Positions 47,050 through 55,872 are shown, numbered from the stretch's first letter. The stretch is 64,000 bases of DNA from Spectribacter hydrogenoxidans (GCF_031846275.1 NZ_JAVRIB010000010.1:1-64000), one strand, 5' to 3'. A program made the numbers and translations. The notes: a model not told the origin generated them from the sequence alone.

Positions 47050-47125
47050 TGGTGCCGGGAACAGGAGTCGAACCTGCGACCTTGGCATTACGAATGCCCT
47101 GCTCTACCAACTGAGCTATCCCGGC
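47050..47125 (-). tRNA. tRNA-Thr (anticodon CGU)
   Basis: The minus strand folds as a 76-base tRNA with encoded CCA. The acceptor pair is GCCGGGA / TCCCGGC with discriminator A. D arm GCTCAGTTGGTAGAGC, anticodon region CATTCGTAATG with anticodon CGT, and T arm with TTCGACT. It reads ACG threonine codons and closely resembles E. coli tRNA-Thr-CGU in its D and anticodon arms. Confidence 0.95.
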
Positions 47126-47158
47126 CAAATCTAATTGTCGATCGTCAGTCGTCGCTCG
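47107..47158 (-). repeat. 52-bp direct repeat, copy 1 (tRNA-Thr 5' end plus leader)
   Basis: This covers the first 19 bases of tRNA-Thr and its upstream flank. It is repeated at 47256-47307 with four mismatches, offset 149 bp. Confidence 0.75.
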
Positions 47159-47255
47159 GGCGTCCTGCCCTCGCTCAAAATCCGGCGCTACCCGGCCGGG
47201 TCTCCTGCCCGGCGTTTGGCCGGCGAAAGCCGTGCTTTCGCTTTCTCGGCCAAAC

Positions 47256-47307
47256 CCAACTGAGCTATTCCGGCTAAATCTAATTGTCGATAATCAGTCG
47301 TCGCTCG
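47256..47307 (-). repeat. 52-bp direct repeat, copy 2 (tRNA-Thr 5' remnant)
   Basis: Second copy of 47107-47158. The tRNA part stops at the D-loop GG, exactly where the tRNA-Ser remnant stops. Next to it is a stem GCGAAAGC-acg-GCTTTCGC (minus strand), placed as the stem beside the Ser remnant. The remaining region 47308-47475 holds only the promoter below. Confidence 0.75.
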
Positions 47308-47416
47308 CGATTGCCGGTCAGTCCTGTGTCGACTTCCCCTGCTCAAGCCATGTTCAGTGCTTGCGAAAGGACGCGAGAATGACTTCCGACGCAACGACAA
47401 CCATGGATTCGCCGCG

Positions 47417-47445
47417 ATTATAGAGAAACCATTCTATGGCCACAA
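47417..47445 (-). promoter_or_regulatory. Sigma-70 promoter for the tRNA cluster
   Basis: On the minus strand TTGTGG (47445-47440) and a perfect TATAAT (47422-47417) are 17 bp apart. It points toward the tRNA-Thr remnant, tRNA-Thr and tRNA-Ser. No other gene lies between, so it most likely drives the tRNA transcript. The match is the best promoter I found in the window. Confidence 0.7.
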
Positions 47446-47475
47446 TTTCATCAACGGCCGAGGTTCGTCTCCCGG

Positions 47476-48018
47476 TCATTGCGCCTGTGGCCAGCAGTCG
47501 TCGCGCCGCGCCTCCGGTGCCGCCTCAACCATGCCGCGCTGGCCTGTTGCGGTGAGCGTCAGTGTCCCGCAGATGTCGGCAGTCTGAGGACCGACGGGTG
47601 CCGCGTGGATTTCGAATCCCCTTCGGTTGGCGGTGACAATCAGCAGACGGTAGTGCGGTGTCGCGTTATCGGGCACCGCCGCCGGCATCAGCCGGGGCAC
47701 CCCGGTTTCCCGCGGATCACGGTCGGTTCCGGCGGCACCCGCGTAACTGCCGGTGCGATGGTGGTGGCGTTCCAGCTGCCGATGCAGTTCCTGGAGCGCC
47801 TGGCGCGCGGGCTCACGGTACTGCACGCGCTGCCATTCCGCGTATTGCGGCCATAGCGCCATGCCGATAGCTCCCACGAGAGCCAGCACGATCAGGCCTT
47901 CCAGCAGGCTGAAGCCGGCCTGTCCATCGCGAATTTCCTGACGCAACGACCATCCGTCGGAAAATCGGCCGCGCTCGTCGGATTGAAGGGGCAGTCGAGC
48001 AGCAGGATGTCGTTCCAT
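47476..48018 (-). CDS. PilE-like type IV pseudopilin, opposite strand to the pilin operon
   Basis: The ATG at 48018 gives 180 residues. A charged leader of about 34 residues, long for a prepilin, precedes the prepilin peptidase site QAG-FSLLE with Glu at +5, then the hydrophobic helix GLIVLALVGAIGMALWP. The C-terminus has two Cys and ends DDCWPQAQ, like the two other PilE proteins here (both end in CW), so it belongs to the PilE/minor pilin family. It faces away from the fimT-pilV-pilW-pilX-pilY1-pilE operon, with only 31 bp between start codons, so control regions must lie inside coding sequence. Function in the pilus is inferred only from the motif and location. Confidence 0.85.
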   Translation of the reverse strand: MERHPAARLPLQSDERGRFSDGWSLRQEIRDGQAGFSLLEGLIVLALVGAIGMALWPQYAEWQRVQYREPARQALQELHRQLERHHHRTGSYAGAAGTDRDPRETGVPRLMPAAVPDNATPHYRLLIVTANRRGFEIHAAPVGPQTADICGTLTLTATGQRGMVEAAPEARRDDCWPQAQ

Positions 48019-48049
48019 GCAAATGGGGGTACACGCCGAGGATAGAGAC

Positions 48050-48598
48050 ATGGGGACTAGCGTAGCCTGCTGCCGGGCGGGATTCACGCTGATCGAACTG
48101 CTGGTCGGACTGGCGGTAGCGGCGGTGCTGCTGGTTGTGGCCGTGCCCGCCTATCGGGCCATGATCGAACGCAATCTGGTTGCCTCCCAGGCCAACAGCC
48201 TGCTGGCCGATCTGCACTTCGCCCGTAGCGAGGCCGTCACCCGCGGCCGGGACGTGACCGTCTGCAAGAGTGGCGACGGCCAGTCATGTACCGCGGATGG
48301 CGGTTGGCAGCAGGGCTGGATCATCTTCGTCGATACGACCAACAGCGGCGTCCGCGATGGTGCTGACGAACCACTTCTGCGAGTCAATAACCGGGCTCGC
48401 CGGGGCCTGGCGATTTCAGGCACCGGCACCCTGAGTGAGCGCGTGACGTTTGATTCCAACGGCTTCGCCGAAGGCACCGTCGGCACCCTCAGTGTGGCGC
48501 GACCTGACGATGTCGACGAACGTACGGATATCACCGTCCTGTTCAGCGGCAACATGCGCACCGAGAAATGCGGCCCTGCCTCCCCGTGCAAGTCATGA
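48050..48598 (+). CDS. fimT: FimT/FimU-type minor pseudopilin (set 1)
   Basis: This is a GspH/FimT-family pseudopilin of 182 residues, part of the initiation complex at the pilus tip. The leader ends CRAG, followed by FTLIELLVGLAVAAVLL with Glu +5. The typical FimT signature NSLLADLHFARSEAVTRGRDVTVC follows, and GWIIFVD is the GspH-domain motif. An upstream ATG at 48017 is possible; 48050 gives the usual short leader. First gene of a six-gene operon with ATGA overlaps. Confidence 0.9.
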   Translation: MGTSVACCRAGFTLIELLVGLAVAAVLLVVAVPAYRAMIERNLVASQANSLLADLHFARSEAVTRGRDVTVCKSGDGQSCTADGGWQQGWIIFVDTTNSGVRDGADEPLLRVNNRARRGLAISGTGTLSERVTFDSNGFAEGTVGTLSVARPDDVDERTDITVLFSGNMRTEKCGPASPCKS

Positions 48599-49134
48599 CC
48601 CGGCAACGAGGTTTCACCCTGCTGGAAGCGCTAATCGCGCTGGTGGTGGTATCGATCGGGTTGCTCGGCCTACTTGGGCTACAGGCGGTCAGTCTGTCGA
48701 ACACTCATGTATCGGCGACCCGCACCACCGCCAATGACGCCGCCAAGGATATTGCCGAGCGTATGCGCAGTAACCTAGCAGGGGTCGATGCCAATCATTA
48801 CGCTGATATCGACCATCCGTCAGCCGGAAAGGCGCCGGGGTTCGACTGCGTTGATAGCAGCTGCTCCGCCCAGCAGATGGCCACCGTGGACGCCTACGCC
48901 TGGGATCAATCCATCGGCGCGCAGCTGCCCAACGGTCGCGGCCGCGTGGACTGTCTGGACAACGACCCAGCCGATGGTGACGCCTGCAGCCGAAAGTCCC
49001 CGCACCGGGTAACGGTGATCTGGCGCGAACGTGACCGCCAGGTGGAGCGCCAGGGGATCGAGGATTTCGATGCCTGCGACGATGAGGACGACGAAATCGA
49101 TCAGCGCTGTTTCCAGCTGGAATTCGTGCCGTGA
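48595..49134 (+). CDS. pilV: Minor pseudopilin PilV (set 1)
   Basis: PilV is a minor pilin that helps prime type IV pilus assembly. A very short leader (MTRQRG) precedes FTLLEALIALVVVSIGLLGL with Glu +5, then LQAVSLSN and ANDAAKDIAERMRSN, characteristic of PilV. The 179-residue protein is rich in Asp near the C-terminus. ATG overlaps the fimT stop. Confidence 0.92.
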   Translation: MTRQRGFTLLEALIALVVVSIGLLGLLGLQAVSLSNTHVSATRTTANDAAKDIAERMRSNLAGVDANHYADIDHPSAGKAPGFDCVDSSCSAQQMATVDAYAWDQSIGAQLPNGRGRVDCLDNDPADGDACSRKSPHRVTVIWRERDRQVERQGIEDFDACDDEDDEIDQRCFQLEFVP

Positions 49135-49934
49135 GCTCGTGGCAGCGTCAGGCCGGATTCACGCTCACCGAGTTGATGATCGGCATGGTCATCGGCCTGT
49201 TGTTGCTCGCAGGCATTCTGGAAATCCTGCTCGGCAATCGGGAAAGCTTCCGGGTCCAGCAGGAACAGGCGGCCCTGCAACAGAACGCACGGGTCGTGTC
49301 CTATTTTCTCGACACCATCGTGGCGCATGCCGGCTACTACCCGGATGCGTTCCTGGATGCCGAGCGGATCTTCCGCAACGGCGGCGATCCACTCCGGGGC
49401 GAAGACGGCAGGTTCGACGAAGTCACCATCCGCTTTCGTTCCGACGGCGCGATGAACGACTGCGCCGGCGGCCTGGTTGCTGAAGACGTCATTTCCACCA
49501 ATCGTTTCTACGTCTCCGACACCGATAACGACGGCAACGCCACCCTGTTGTGCCAGCGATCGCTACGACAGGCCGACGGCAGCGCGGTGACACGCCCGGA
49601 TGGCAGTACCGTGGGCGACAGCTTCCTGCCTTTGATCGAGAACGTATCGGCGCTTTCGATCCGCTACGGCATGGATACCAACGAGGATGGCTCCGTGGAC
49701 CGCTATGGTGATGCGACTGCAGTGGCCGCGGTTTCAGATTTCGATCATGTTCACAGCGTGCACATGCAGGTGGTTCTGGCCAGCGAGGGCGATGTCCTGA
49801 CGACGGCACGCGACGCCGGCGACGACCAGCAATTCGACGAAACGCTGTTCGACGACAATCTCGCTCTGCCCACCGACCGGCGTCAGCGTGTGCTGGTCGA
49901 CCGGGTGATCGCCCTCAAGAACCGGCTGCCATGA
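49131..49934 (+). CDS. pilW: Minor pseudopilin PilW (set 1)
   Basis: PilW is the large minor pilin of the tip complex. The GTG start overlaps pilV. Leader MSSWQRQAG, then FTLTELMIGMVIGLLLLAGI with Glu +5. The PilW pattern NRESFRVQQEQAALQQNARV follows the helix, as does the ISTNRFYVSD region; GMDTNEDGSVDRYGDA resembles a calcium-type Asp loop. 267 residues. Confidence 0.92.
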   Translation: MSSWQRQAGFTLTELMIGMVIGLLLLAGILEILLGNRESFRVQQEQAALQQNARVVSYFLDTIVAHAGYYPDAFLDAERIFRNGGDPLRGEDGRFDEVTIRFRSDGAMNDCAGGLVAEDVISTNRFYVSDTDNDGNATLLCQRSLRQADGSAVTRPDGSTVGDSFLPLIENVSALSIRYGMDTNEDGSVDRYGDATAVAAVSDFDHVHSVHMQVVLASEGDVLTTARDAGDDQQFDETLFDDNLALPTDRRQRVLVDRVIALKNRLP

Positions 49935-50560
49935 TGCGATACCACGGCCACCAGACTCCGCAGCAGGGATTCGTGTTGATCACCGGCATGATCTTCCTGA
50001 TCGTGATCACTCTGCTGGCCCTGTCCACCATGGGTTCCACCACGCTGCAGGAACGCATGACCTCCAATCAGCGGGAGCGGTTCCGCTCACTGCAGGCCGC
50101 CGACGCAGCCCTGCGCGATGGCGAGCGGCGCCTCGGGCAGTTCGCCACCTACCCGGAGGCCGGCCGTGACCATACCTATGATCCGACGCCCGCGGACACC
50201 GAGACCAACGACACCAAGATCTGGCGGTTGTGGGCGGAAGACGCTCCACTGGCCGGGGTAGAAGCGGGCATCAATGGCTTTCTTGCCGATGCGCCCTGGG
50301 ATGACGCCAACCAGGCCGACGAGCCAGAGCCGATCACATTCCATTTCTACCAAGCCGACGACGTCGAGGCGGCGGATCTGGGCCTGGTCGCCCTGCCTCG
50401 TATCTATATCGAAGAAGTGGCGTTTCGCGCCGACAACCTGGACCCGGATACAGCTGCGCGGGGCAGCGGCGCCACGCAATACCGCGTGACCGGCCGCGCG
50501 CAGGGCGGCAATCCCGGCGCCACCTCGGTTACCCAGAGCATCTACCAGAAGCGGTACTGA
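49931..50560 (+). CDS. pilX: Minor pseudopilin PilX (set 1)
   Basis: PilX is a GspK-like minor pilin. The processing site QQG is followed by FVLITGMIFLIVITLLALSTM; Thr replaces Glu at +5, as is known for GspK-type subunits that cap the complex. STTLQERMTSNQRERFRSLQAADAALRDGE is the conserved post-helix region, quoted here only as MTSNQRERF and ADAALRDGE for identification. 209 residues; start overlaps pilW, and pilY1 starts 11 bp later. Confidence 0.92.
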   Translation: MMRYHGHQTPQQGFVLITGMIFLIVITLLALSTMGSTTLQERMTSNQRERFRSLQAADAALRDGERRLGQFATYPEAGRDHTYDPTPADTETNDTKIWRLWAEDAPLAGVEAGINGFLADAPWDDANQADEPEPITFHFYQADDVEAADLGLVALPRIYIEEVAFRADNLDPDTAARGSGATQYRVTGRAQGGNPGATSVTQSIYQKRY

Positions 50561-50571
50561 GCATAACCACA

Positions 50572-53500
50572 ATGCAGATCGAAAAGACGCCTCAGTTGCT
50601 CGGCCCGGCCCTGCTTGGGGCCATGAGCCTACTGATTGCTCCGCCGGCAGTTTCAACACCGCTGGATATCGCCGATCAACCCCTGTTTGTCACCAACAGC
50701 GCCAAGCCAAACGTGATCGTCGCCGTGGATGATTCGGGTTCCATGGACTTTGAACTGCTGTTCGGCACGGACGGCGGCACGCTCTGGTGGAACCGGAATA
50801 CCCGAAGCTTTTCCGACAGCAATGGCAACCTTTATTCGCCGGCACGTGACCAGCAGGGCAACTACTACAACTACACCTATCTGTTTCCGAACAACTGTAA
50901 CGGCAATGGAGCACGGGATCGGCGCGCGTACTGCAGCAACAGCGACTACTTCGCCATCCCGCCCATTCCACAATTCGCCTTTGCCCGATCGCCGGACTTC
51001 AACCAGTCCTACTTCAACCCGTCCGTAACGTATAAACCATGGGTCGGCTACGACGACGCGGATCCCGACGATGCCTACGCCGACCCGGCCCGAGCCAGCG
51101 ACCGCTTTGATCTTACCGGCGACGTGCGCGAAAACGACACCTACCAAAGTTTCGTGATCGGCCCGAACATGCTTTTGCCGGGCGGCCTCATCATCGATGC
51201 CGGCGGCGGCTGGTACCGCCTGAATGGCAACGCGACGGTCGACAACTACCGCTATCTCGCGATCGAGTACTTCCCCGCTACCTTCTACCTCGCATCACCG
51301 CTGCCGGATAGCTTCGGCTACACCGCGGCCCCTTTGTCAGGTGACGCGCCGGACGGCAGCGACCTATATGGCTACGAGATACGGCCCGGCAATTTCGCGA
51401 CCGGAGCCCAATACCAGGCGATGATGCAGAACTTCGCCAACTGGTTCTCCTATTACCGCAAGCGCCATCTTGCGACCCGCGGCGGCATCGCGGGCGCGTT
51501 CGATCAAGTCAGCGGCTTCAACGTCGGGGCCTGCACCATCAACCAGACGGGCAGTCAAAACAGCAGTTCACTGAACTACTTCGACGTGACCATGCGGGAT
51601 CTGGATGGTGAACGTGGCACGCTCATCGACTCGATTCTGGACATCGACTTCTCGCAGCCCCGGGGCACCCCGAACCGTCATGCCCTGCATTTCCTCGGCG
51701 AACAGTTCGCCCGCAACGACGAAGTGATCACGCAACCCTGCCAGCAGAACTTCGGCATCCTGTTCACCGACGGTTATACCGGTGACCGGGACTACACCGC
51801 GGGCGTGGACAATGCCGACGGCGGCCAGGGCAGCCCCTATGCCGACGGCAAGTCGAATACGCTCGGCGACACCGCAATGTACTACTACCGTCGGCTGGCC
51901 GACCGCCTGGACGGCGACTTCGAACGCGGCCGGGTTGCCGTTCCTGCGGCGTGCGAGCAGGACAACCCCGATCCGTGGCTGGACTGCAACGACGATCTGC
52001 ACATGGTGACTTTCGGCGTCACCCTGGGCCAGCAGGGCATCATCTTCGGCACCGATGAAGACGCGACCGATGACCCCTATGCCAACCCGCCGAACTGGGA
52101 CAGCCTGTCTCTGACCACCTATGGCCCCGCCCAGGTAGACGACCTCTGGCACGCCACCCTCAACGGGCGCGGAACCCTGCTCAACGCCAACACCCCCCAG
52201 GAAGTGGCCGACAACTTTGCCGCAACCCTGCAGGAGATCTCCGGCCGCCGCGGCTCGGCGTCGTCGTTGTCGATCAACACCGGTACCATCTCCAGCGATG
52301 CCCGGGTCTTCCAGGCCAGTTTCGTCAGCGGGCTATGGACCGGTGACCTTACCGCCGCGTCCATTTCGGACGGCACCGGGAACGGCGCCTGCGAGGACGG
52401 GGATGTCCTGGGACAGGTTTGCGGCCAGGAATGGTCAGCCGCGACCCAGTTGAACGCCATGAGCCCGGGCGAGCGGCAGATCATCACCTCCGACGGCAAT
52501 GGCAACGCGGTTCCGTTTCGCGCTACGGCGCTGGGCCTTACCAACGATGAGGACAGCCAACCCCTCACGGCCGACCAGCTCGCGTATCTGCGCGGCGCCC
52601 GGGGCAATGAACGCCAGAATGGTGGCTCGTTCCGCAACCGCACCAGCCTTCTCGGCGATATTGTCTACTCCAGCCCATTGTATGTGGGGGCACCCAACCG
52701 CCTGCGGTATCCCTTCGACTGGGACGACGCCCGCCAGGACGGCAACCAGAGTACCGTCGAGGACCAGGCCAGCCTGCCCTACCGCTCGCTGACCGGCTCC
52801 AGCTTCATGGCCACCCACGCCGATCGCACCCCGATGGTGTATGTGGGCGCCGGTGACGGCATGTTGCACGGTTTCCGGGCGAGCGACGGCCGGGAGGCAT
52901 TCAGCTTCATTCCCGGCAGCCTGCTGCCGGCACTCGATGACCTGACGAACCCGGATTACGATCACCGCTTCTACGTCGATGGCAACCCGGTAGTGGTGGA
53001 TGCCGTGATCAATCATGACGGTGGACCGGCCTGGCGCACCGTCCTTGTCGCCGGTCTGCGAGGTGGCGGCAGCAGCATGTTTGCCCTAGATGTCACCGAC
53101 CCAACGACTCTGACAGAGTCCAATGCGGGCGAGGTGCTGCTCTGGGAATTCGAGGATGTGGACCTGGGCAAGACCTTCAGCGAACCCAGCATCGTCCGCC
53201 TGCACAACGGCCGCTGGGCGGCGGTTTTCGGTAACGGCTACAACAGCGGCGGCGAATCCGCCGTGCTTTTCGTCGTGGATTTGTCCGACGGCAGCCTGAT
53301 CCGCAAGATCGACACCGGTGCCTCACCCGCCGTCGAGGGCGACCCGGCTTTCAGCAACGGTCTGGGCAGCGTCTTCCCGGTGGATCTCGACGGTGATTTC
53401 ATCACCGACTACATCTACGCGGGCGACCTGTACGGCAACCTCTGGAAATTCGATCTGACCGCTACCAGTGCCGCCGACTGGGGTACGGGATTCAACGGAA

Positions 53501-54357
53501 GCCCGTTGTTTACTGCCCGCAGTGCCGGCGGGCAGCGCCAGGTCATCACGACCGAGCCGCGGGTGGGGCTCCACCCGTACGGCCGCGAGTACGGGGTGAT
53601 GGTGTATTTCGGCACCGGCAAGTATCTGGAACGTGGCGACAATATCCCCGACACCCGCGTAACCAACAGCTTCTACGGCATCTGGGACCTGGATGTTTTC
53701 AGCTTCACCGACAACCCGCCCTTTGCCACTAGCGTCAAGGCCGTTCCCGGGCGCGACCGGCTGACCCGGCAGCAGATACTGGACGGCCTCGGCCGCAGCG
53801 AGGACGGCCAGACCTATCGCGGTGTCACCCAGAACCCGGTTCCGTATCAGGACGGTGCCGACGACGCGGAAGCTACCATTGGCGGCGCGAACAAGCGGGG
53901 TTGGGTCCTGGATCTGCCATCCGGCAGCGGCGAATTGATCGATACCGACGCCACGTTGCGCGGACGTATCGTCGCCTTCAGCAGCCTGGTGCCCAGCGAT
54001 GACGCCTGTTCCATCGGCGGCAACGGTTTCTTCATGGTCGTCGACGCCGCCAGCGGCGGCCGAACACCTTTCTCCGCCATCGACGTCAATAGCGATCTGA
54101 CGTTCACTGCTGCTGATACCGTGTCCCTCAACGGCGAGACCATCAGGCCATCGGGGATCGTGTTCAGCAAGGCCGTGCCCGGCGAGGCCGGCTTCATGAT
54201 CGCGCGGCCCCAGCTGGTGCCGGATGCCGATACCGGCGCAGGCGCTGCCTTCGACAATGCCATCATTCCGTTCAGCGACGGCTCCAAGGTCAGCCGTGCC
54301 GTCAACCCGGGCTACGAGGCCGACGGCCGCCGGAGTTGGCGGGAGCTGCGGCGATGA
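50572..54357 (+). CDS. pilY1: PilY1 tip adhesin with von Willebrand-type MIDAS (set 1)
   Basis: PilY1 is secreted to the pilus tip, where it acts in adhesion, surface sensing and pilus extension. 1261 residues: signal peptide (LLGAMSLLIAPPAVS), then VIVAVDDSGSMDFE with the MIDAS motif D53-x-S55-x-S57 of a vWA-like domain, GILFTDGYTGDRDY as a further metal loop, and a C-terminal beta-propeller (about 690-1150). In the propeller the loop D938-LDGDFITD-YIYAGD looks like the calcium-binding site reported for Pseudomonas PilY1. Tyr- and Asn-rich segments and many Cys fill the N-terminal half. It lies between pilX and pilE as in Pseudomonas. It shares only general layout with the second PilY1 at 58.7 kb. 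Confidence 0.93.
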   Translation: MQIEKTPQLLGPALLGAMSLLIAPPAVSTPLDIADQPLFVTNSAKPNVIVAVDDSGSMDFELLFGTDGGTLWWNRNTRSFSDSNGNLYSPARDQQGNYYNYTYLFPNNCNGNGARDRRAYCSNSDYFAIPPIPQFAFARSPDFNQSYFNPSVTYKPWVGYDDADPDDAYADPARASDRFDLTGDVRENDTYQSFVIGPNMLLPGGLIIDAGGGWYRLNGNATVDNYRYLAIEYFPATFYLASPLPDSFGYTAAPLSGDAPDGSDLYGYEIRPGNFATGAQYQAMMQNFANWFSYYRKRHLATRGGIAGAFDQVSGFNVGACTINQTGSQNSSSLNYFDVTMRDLDGERGTLIDSILDIDFSQPRGTPNRHALHFLGEQFARNDEVITQPCQQNFGILFTDGYTGDRDYTAGVDNADGGQGSPYADGKSNTLGDTAMYYYRRLADRLDGDFERGRVAVPAACEQDNPDPWLDCNDDLHMVTFGVTLGQQGIIFGTDEDATDDPYANPPNWDSLSLTTYGPAQVDDLWHATLNGRGTLLNANTPQEVADNFAATLQEISGRRGSASSLSINTGTISSDARVFQASFVSGLWTGDLTAASISDGTGNGACEDGDVLGQVCGQEWSAATQLNAMSPGERQIITSDGNGNAVPFRATALGLTNDEDSQPLTADQLAYLRGARGNERQNGGSFRNRTSLLGDIVYSSPLYVGAPNRLRYPFDWDDARQDGNQSTVEDQASLPYRSLTGSSFMATHADRTPMVYVGAGDGMLHGFRASDGREAFSFIPGSLLPALDDLTNPDYDHRFYVDGNPVVVDAVINHDGGPAWRTVLVAGLRGGGSSMFALDVTDPTTLTESNAGEVLLWEFEDVDLGKTFSEPSIVRLHNGRWAAVFGNGYNSGGESAVLFVVDLSDGSLIRKIDTGASPAVEGDPAFSNGLGSVFPVDLDGDFITDYIYAGDLYGNLWKFDLTATSAADWGTGFNGSPLFTARSAGGQRQVITTEPRVGLHPYGREYGVMVYFGTGKYLERGDNIPDTRVTNSFYGIWDLDVFSFTDNPPFATSVKAVPGRDRLTRQQILDGLGRSEDGQTYRGVTQNPVPYQDGADDAEATIGGANKRGWVLDLPSGSGELIDTDATLRGRIVAFSSLVPSDDACSIGGNGFFMVVDAASGGRTPFSAIDVNSDLTFTAADTVSLNGETIRPSGIVFSKAVPGEAGFMIARPQLVPDADTGAGAAFDNAIIPFSDGSKVSRAVNPGYEADGRRSWRELRR

Positions 54358-54815
54358 GCGCTCCCTCCAATCGAAAGACGGGCTTCAGCCTGATCGAACT
54401 GGTGATTGCGGTTGCCGTTGTCGGTATCCTGGCGGCCATCGCCTACCCCAGCTACGTGAATCAGGTGCGGGAAGCCCGCCGCACCGATGCTCAGCGACTA
54501 CTGCTGGAAGCCGCCAATCGGCAGGAACGAGTCTACACAACGTCAAGCCCGAACAGTTATGCCGGGAAAATGGGGTCGGGCGGGCTTAACTATCCGAGCA
54601 ACAGTGTCGAAACCGAGGGCGGCTGGTACCAGGTGGCAGCCAGCGGTACCGACGCCGATGCCAGCGGAAACTTCCAGGGCTTCATGCTGGAAGCCACCGC
54701 CCAGAAGGATCAGTTGGGGGATGACTGTGTCCGCCTGCGACTCGACCATCTCGGCCGACGCACCGCGTTCAACGCCGCCGACGGTGGCACGGATGTCAGC
54801 GCGGAATGCTGGTAG
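54354..54815 (+). CDS. pilE: Minor pseudopilin PilE (set 1)
   Basis: PilE connects the minor-pilin tip complex to the major pilin fibre. ATG overlaps the pilY1 stop; 153 residues. Leader ending RKTG, then FSLIELVIAVAVVGILAAIAYPSY with Glu +5 (quoted as FSLIELVIAVAVVG), then RTDAQRLLLEAANRQER. Two C-terminal Cys with the end SAECW match the family. The last 20 bp overlap the thiO 3' end on the other strand. Confidence 0.93.
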   Translation: MSAPSNRKTGFSLIELVIAVAVVGILAAIAYPSYVNQVREARRTDAQRLLLEAANRQERVYTTSSPNSYAGKMGSGGLNYPSNSVETEGGWYQVAASGTDADASGNFQGFMLEATAQKDQLGDDCVRLRLDHLGRRTAFNAADGGTDVSAECW

Positions 54816-55872
54816 ACCAAGGTTGGCACGCAGTTTCATCGATGGCCCGGACCAGCGCCTGACCCGCCGCTGGTGCACAGGCCACACCGTTGCGGAAGTG
54901 CCCGGTATTGACGAAGACCCCCGGCCATCCCGCCACCGGGCCAACAACCGGCTCGCCATCCGATGCAGCCGGTCGCAGTCCGGCCCAGTGAGCCTCGATC
55001 GGCAAATCCACAAGAGGCGCGTGCAGCGCGGCAGCGGCGGCCTCAAGCACCTGACGTCCTGCCGCGGTTGGCCTGGCGTCGAAGCCGCTTTCCTCAACCG
55101 TACTGCCGATCAGGATGCGACCATCAGCCCGAGGAATCGCGTAACAACCGTCATGAACCAGAATGTGGGGCAATGCGCCGGGCCGGCCGCGCAACAGCAG
55201 CATCTGACCCTTGACCGGGCGGATGCCGGCCAATGCTGGCATGCCCGGAATCTCGTCGGTCCACGCACCGGTAGCAACCACGCCGAAATCGCCCCGGAAC
55301 CAGCCCTGTGCGGTTTCGAAACCCTGGAAGCCCTCAGCGCCGGCATGCAGCCGCGTGACCGCACACTGCTCCCGAATGGAGACGCCGGCCAATTGCAGCG
55401 CCGCCGCCAGCGCCCGACCCAGCCTCGGATTGCGCACCTGTGCCACGCAGGGCAGCCAGATGCCCTGCCGATGCTGGCTGCCGGGCAGCCGGCGGCCCAG
55501 CTCTCCGGATGCCCAGGCCGACCAGGCATGACCGGCGCGGGCAGCCCACTCCCGCGCCGTTTGCTGCTCGCCGGCATCCAGAATCACCACGCCGGTGCGG
55601 CGCAGTTCACAGTCGATGCCCGTCGCGGCATGCAGGTCCCGGCAAAGGGCGGGATACAGTCTGGCACCGGCGGCCGCGGCAGCCTGGACCGACTCGGGAT
55701 AGCGCCAGGGATAGATCGGCCAGAGCACCCCGCCCCCGGCCCAAGAGGCACCGCGGGCCACGCGATCAGCCTCAAACAAGGTCACCGCATACCCGGCTTG
55801 CCGCGCGTACCAGGCCGTCATCAGGCCGATCAGCCCGCCGCCAGCAATCAGGATATGGTCGGGGCGCGCCAT
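54796..55872 (-). CDS. thiO: Glycine oxidase ThiO-like FAD-dependent oxidoreductase
   Basis: ThiO oxidises glycine to the imine used for the thiazole ring of thiamine; relatives are D-amino-acid oxidases. FAD-binding Rossmann motif ILIAGGGLIGLMTAW at the N-terminus, VVATGAWTDEI, GIRPVKGQMLLLR, and the C-terminal GLRPAASDGEPVVGP and NTGHFRNGVACAPA are typical of ThiO. 358 residues. In Pseudomonas thiO also borders the fimT-pilE cluster, so its place between the two pilin operons is ancestral on one side. No other thiamine genes are present. Confidence 0.9.
   Translation of the reverse strand: MARPDHILIAGGGLIGLMTAWYARQAGYAVTLFEADRVARGASWAGGGVLWPIYPWRYPESVQAAAAAGARLYPALCRDLHAATGIDCELRRTGVVILDAGEQQTAREWAARAGHAWSAWASGELGRRLPGSQHRQGIWLPCVAQVRNPRLGRALAAALQLAGVSIREQCAVTRLHAGAEGFQGFETAQGWFRGDFGVVATGAWTDEIPGMPALAGIRPVKGQMLLLRGRPGALPHILVHDGCYAIPRADGRILIGSTVEESGFDARPTAAGRQVLEAAAAALHAPLVDLPIEAHWAGLRPAASDGEPVVGPVAGWPGVFVNTGHFRNGVACAPAAGQALVRAIDETACQPWSTSIPR

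Larger units (their letters stand above)
46864..47210. repeat. Five copies of a GGGC-nTCCT-GCCC mini-hairpin
   Basis: On the plus strand the motif GGG(C/T)-NTCCT-GCCC occurs at 46864, 46972, 47011, 47158 and 47198. Each forms a 4-bp stem with a five-base loop. Three copies (46864, 46972, 47158) are preceded by CGTCGCTC; the other two (47011, 47198) by CCGGCC. They lie between and beside the two tRNA genes and were not seen elsewhere in the window. Confidence 0.7.

Noticed and set aside
46590..47277. Several short open frames across the tRNA region
   Set aside because: They run through tRNA genes and palindromes, are Arg-rich, and have no ribosome sites or recognisable domains.
46832..47475. 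A genomic island or prophage attachment site at the tRNA genes
   Set aside because: No integrase, phage or mobility genes lie nearby, and the repeats copy tRNA 5' ends, not the 3' ends normally used as attachment sites.
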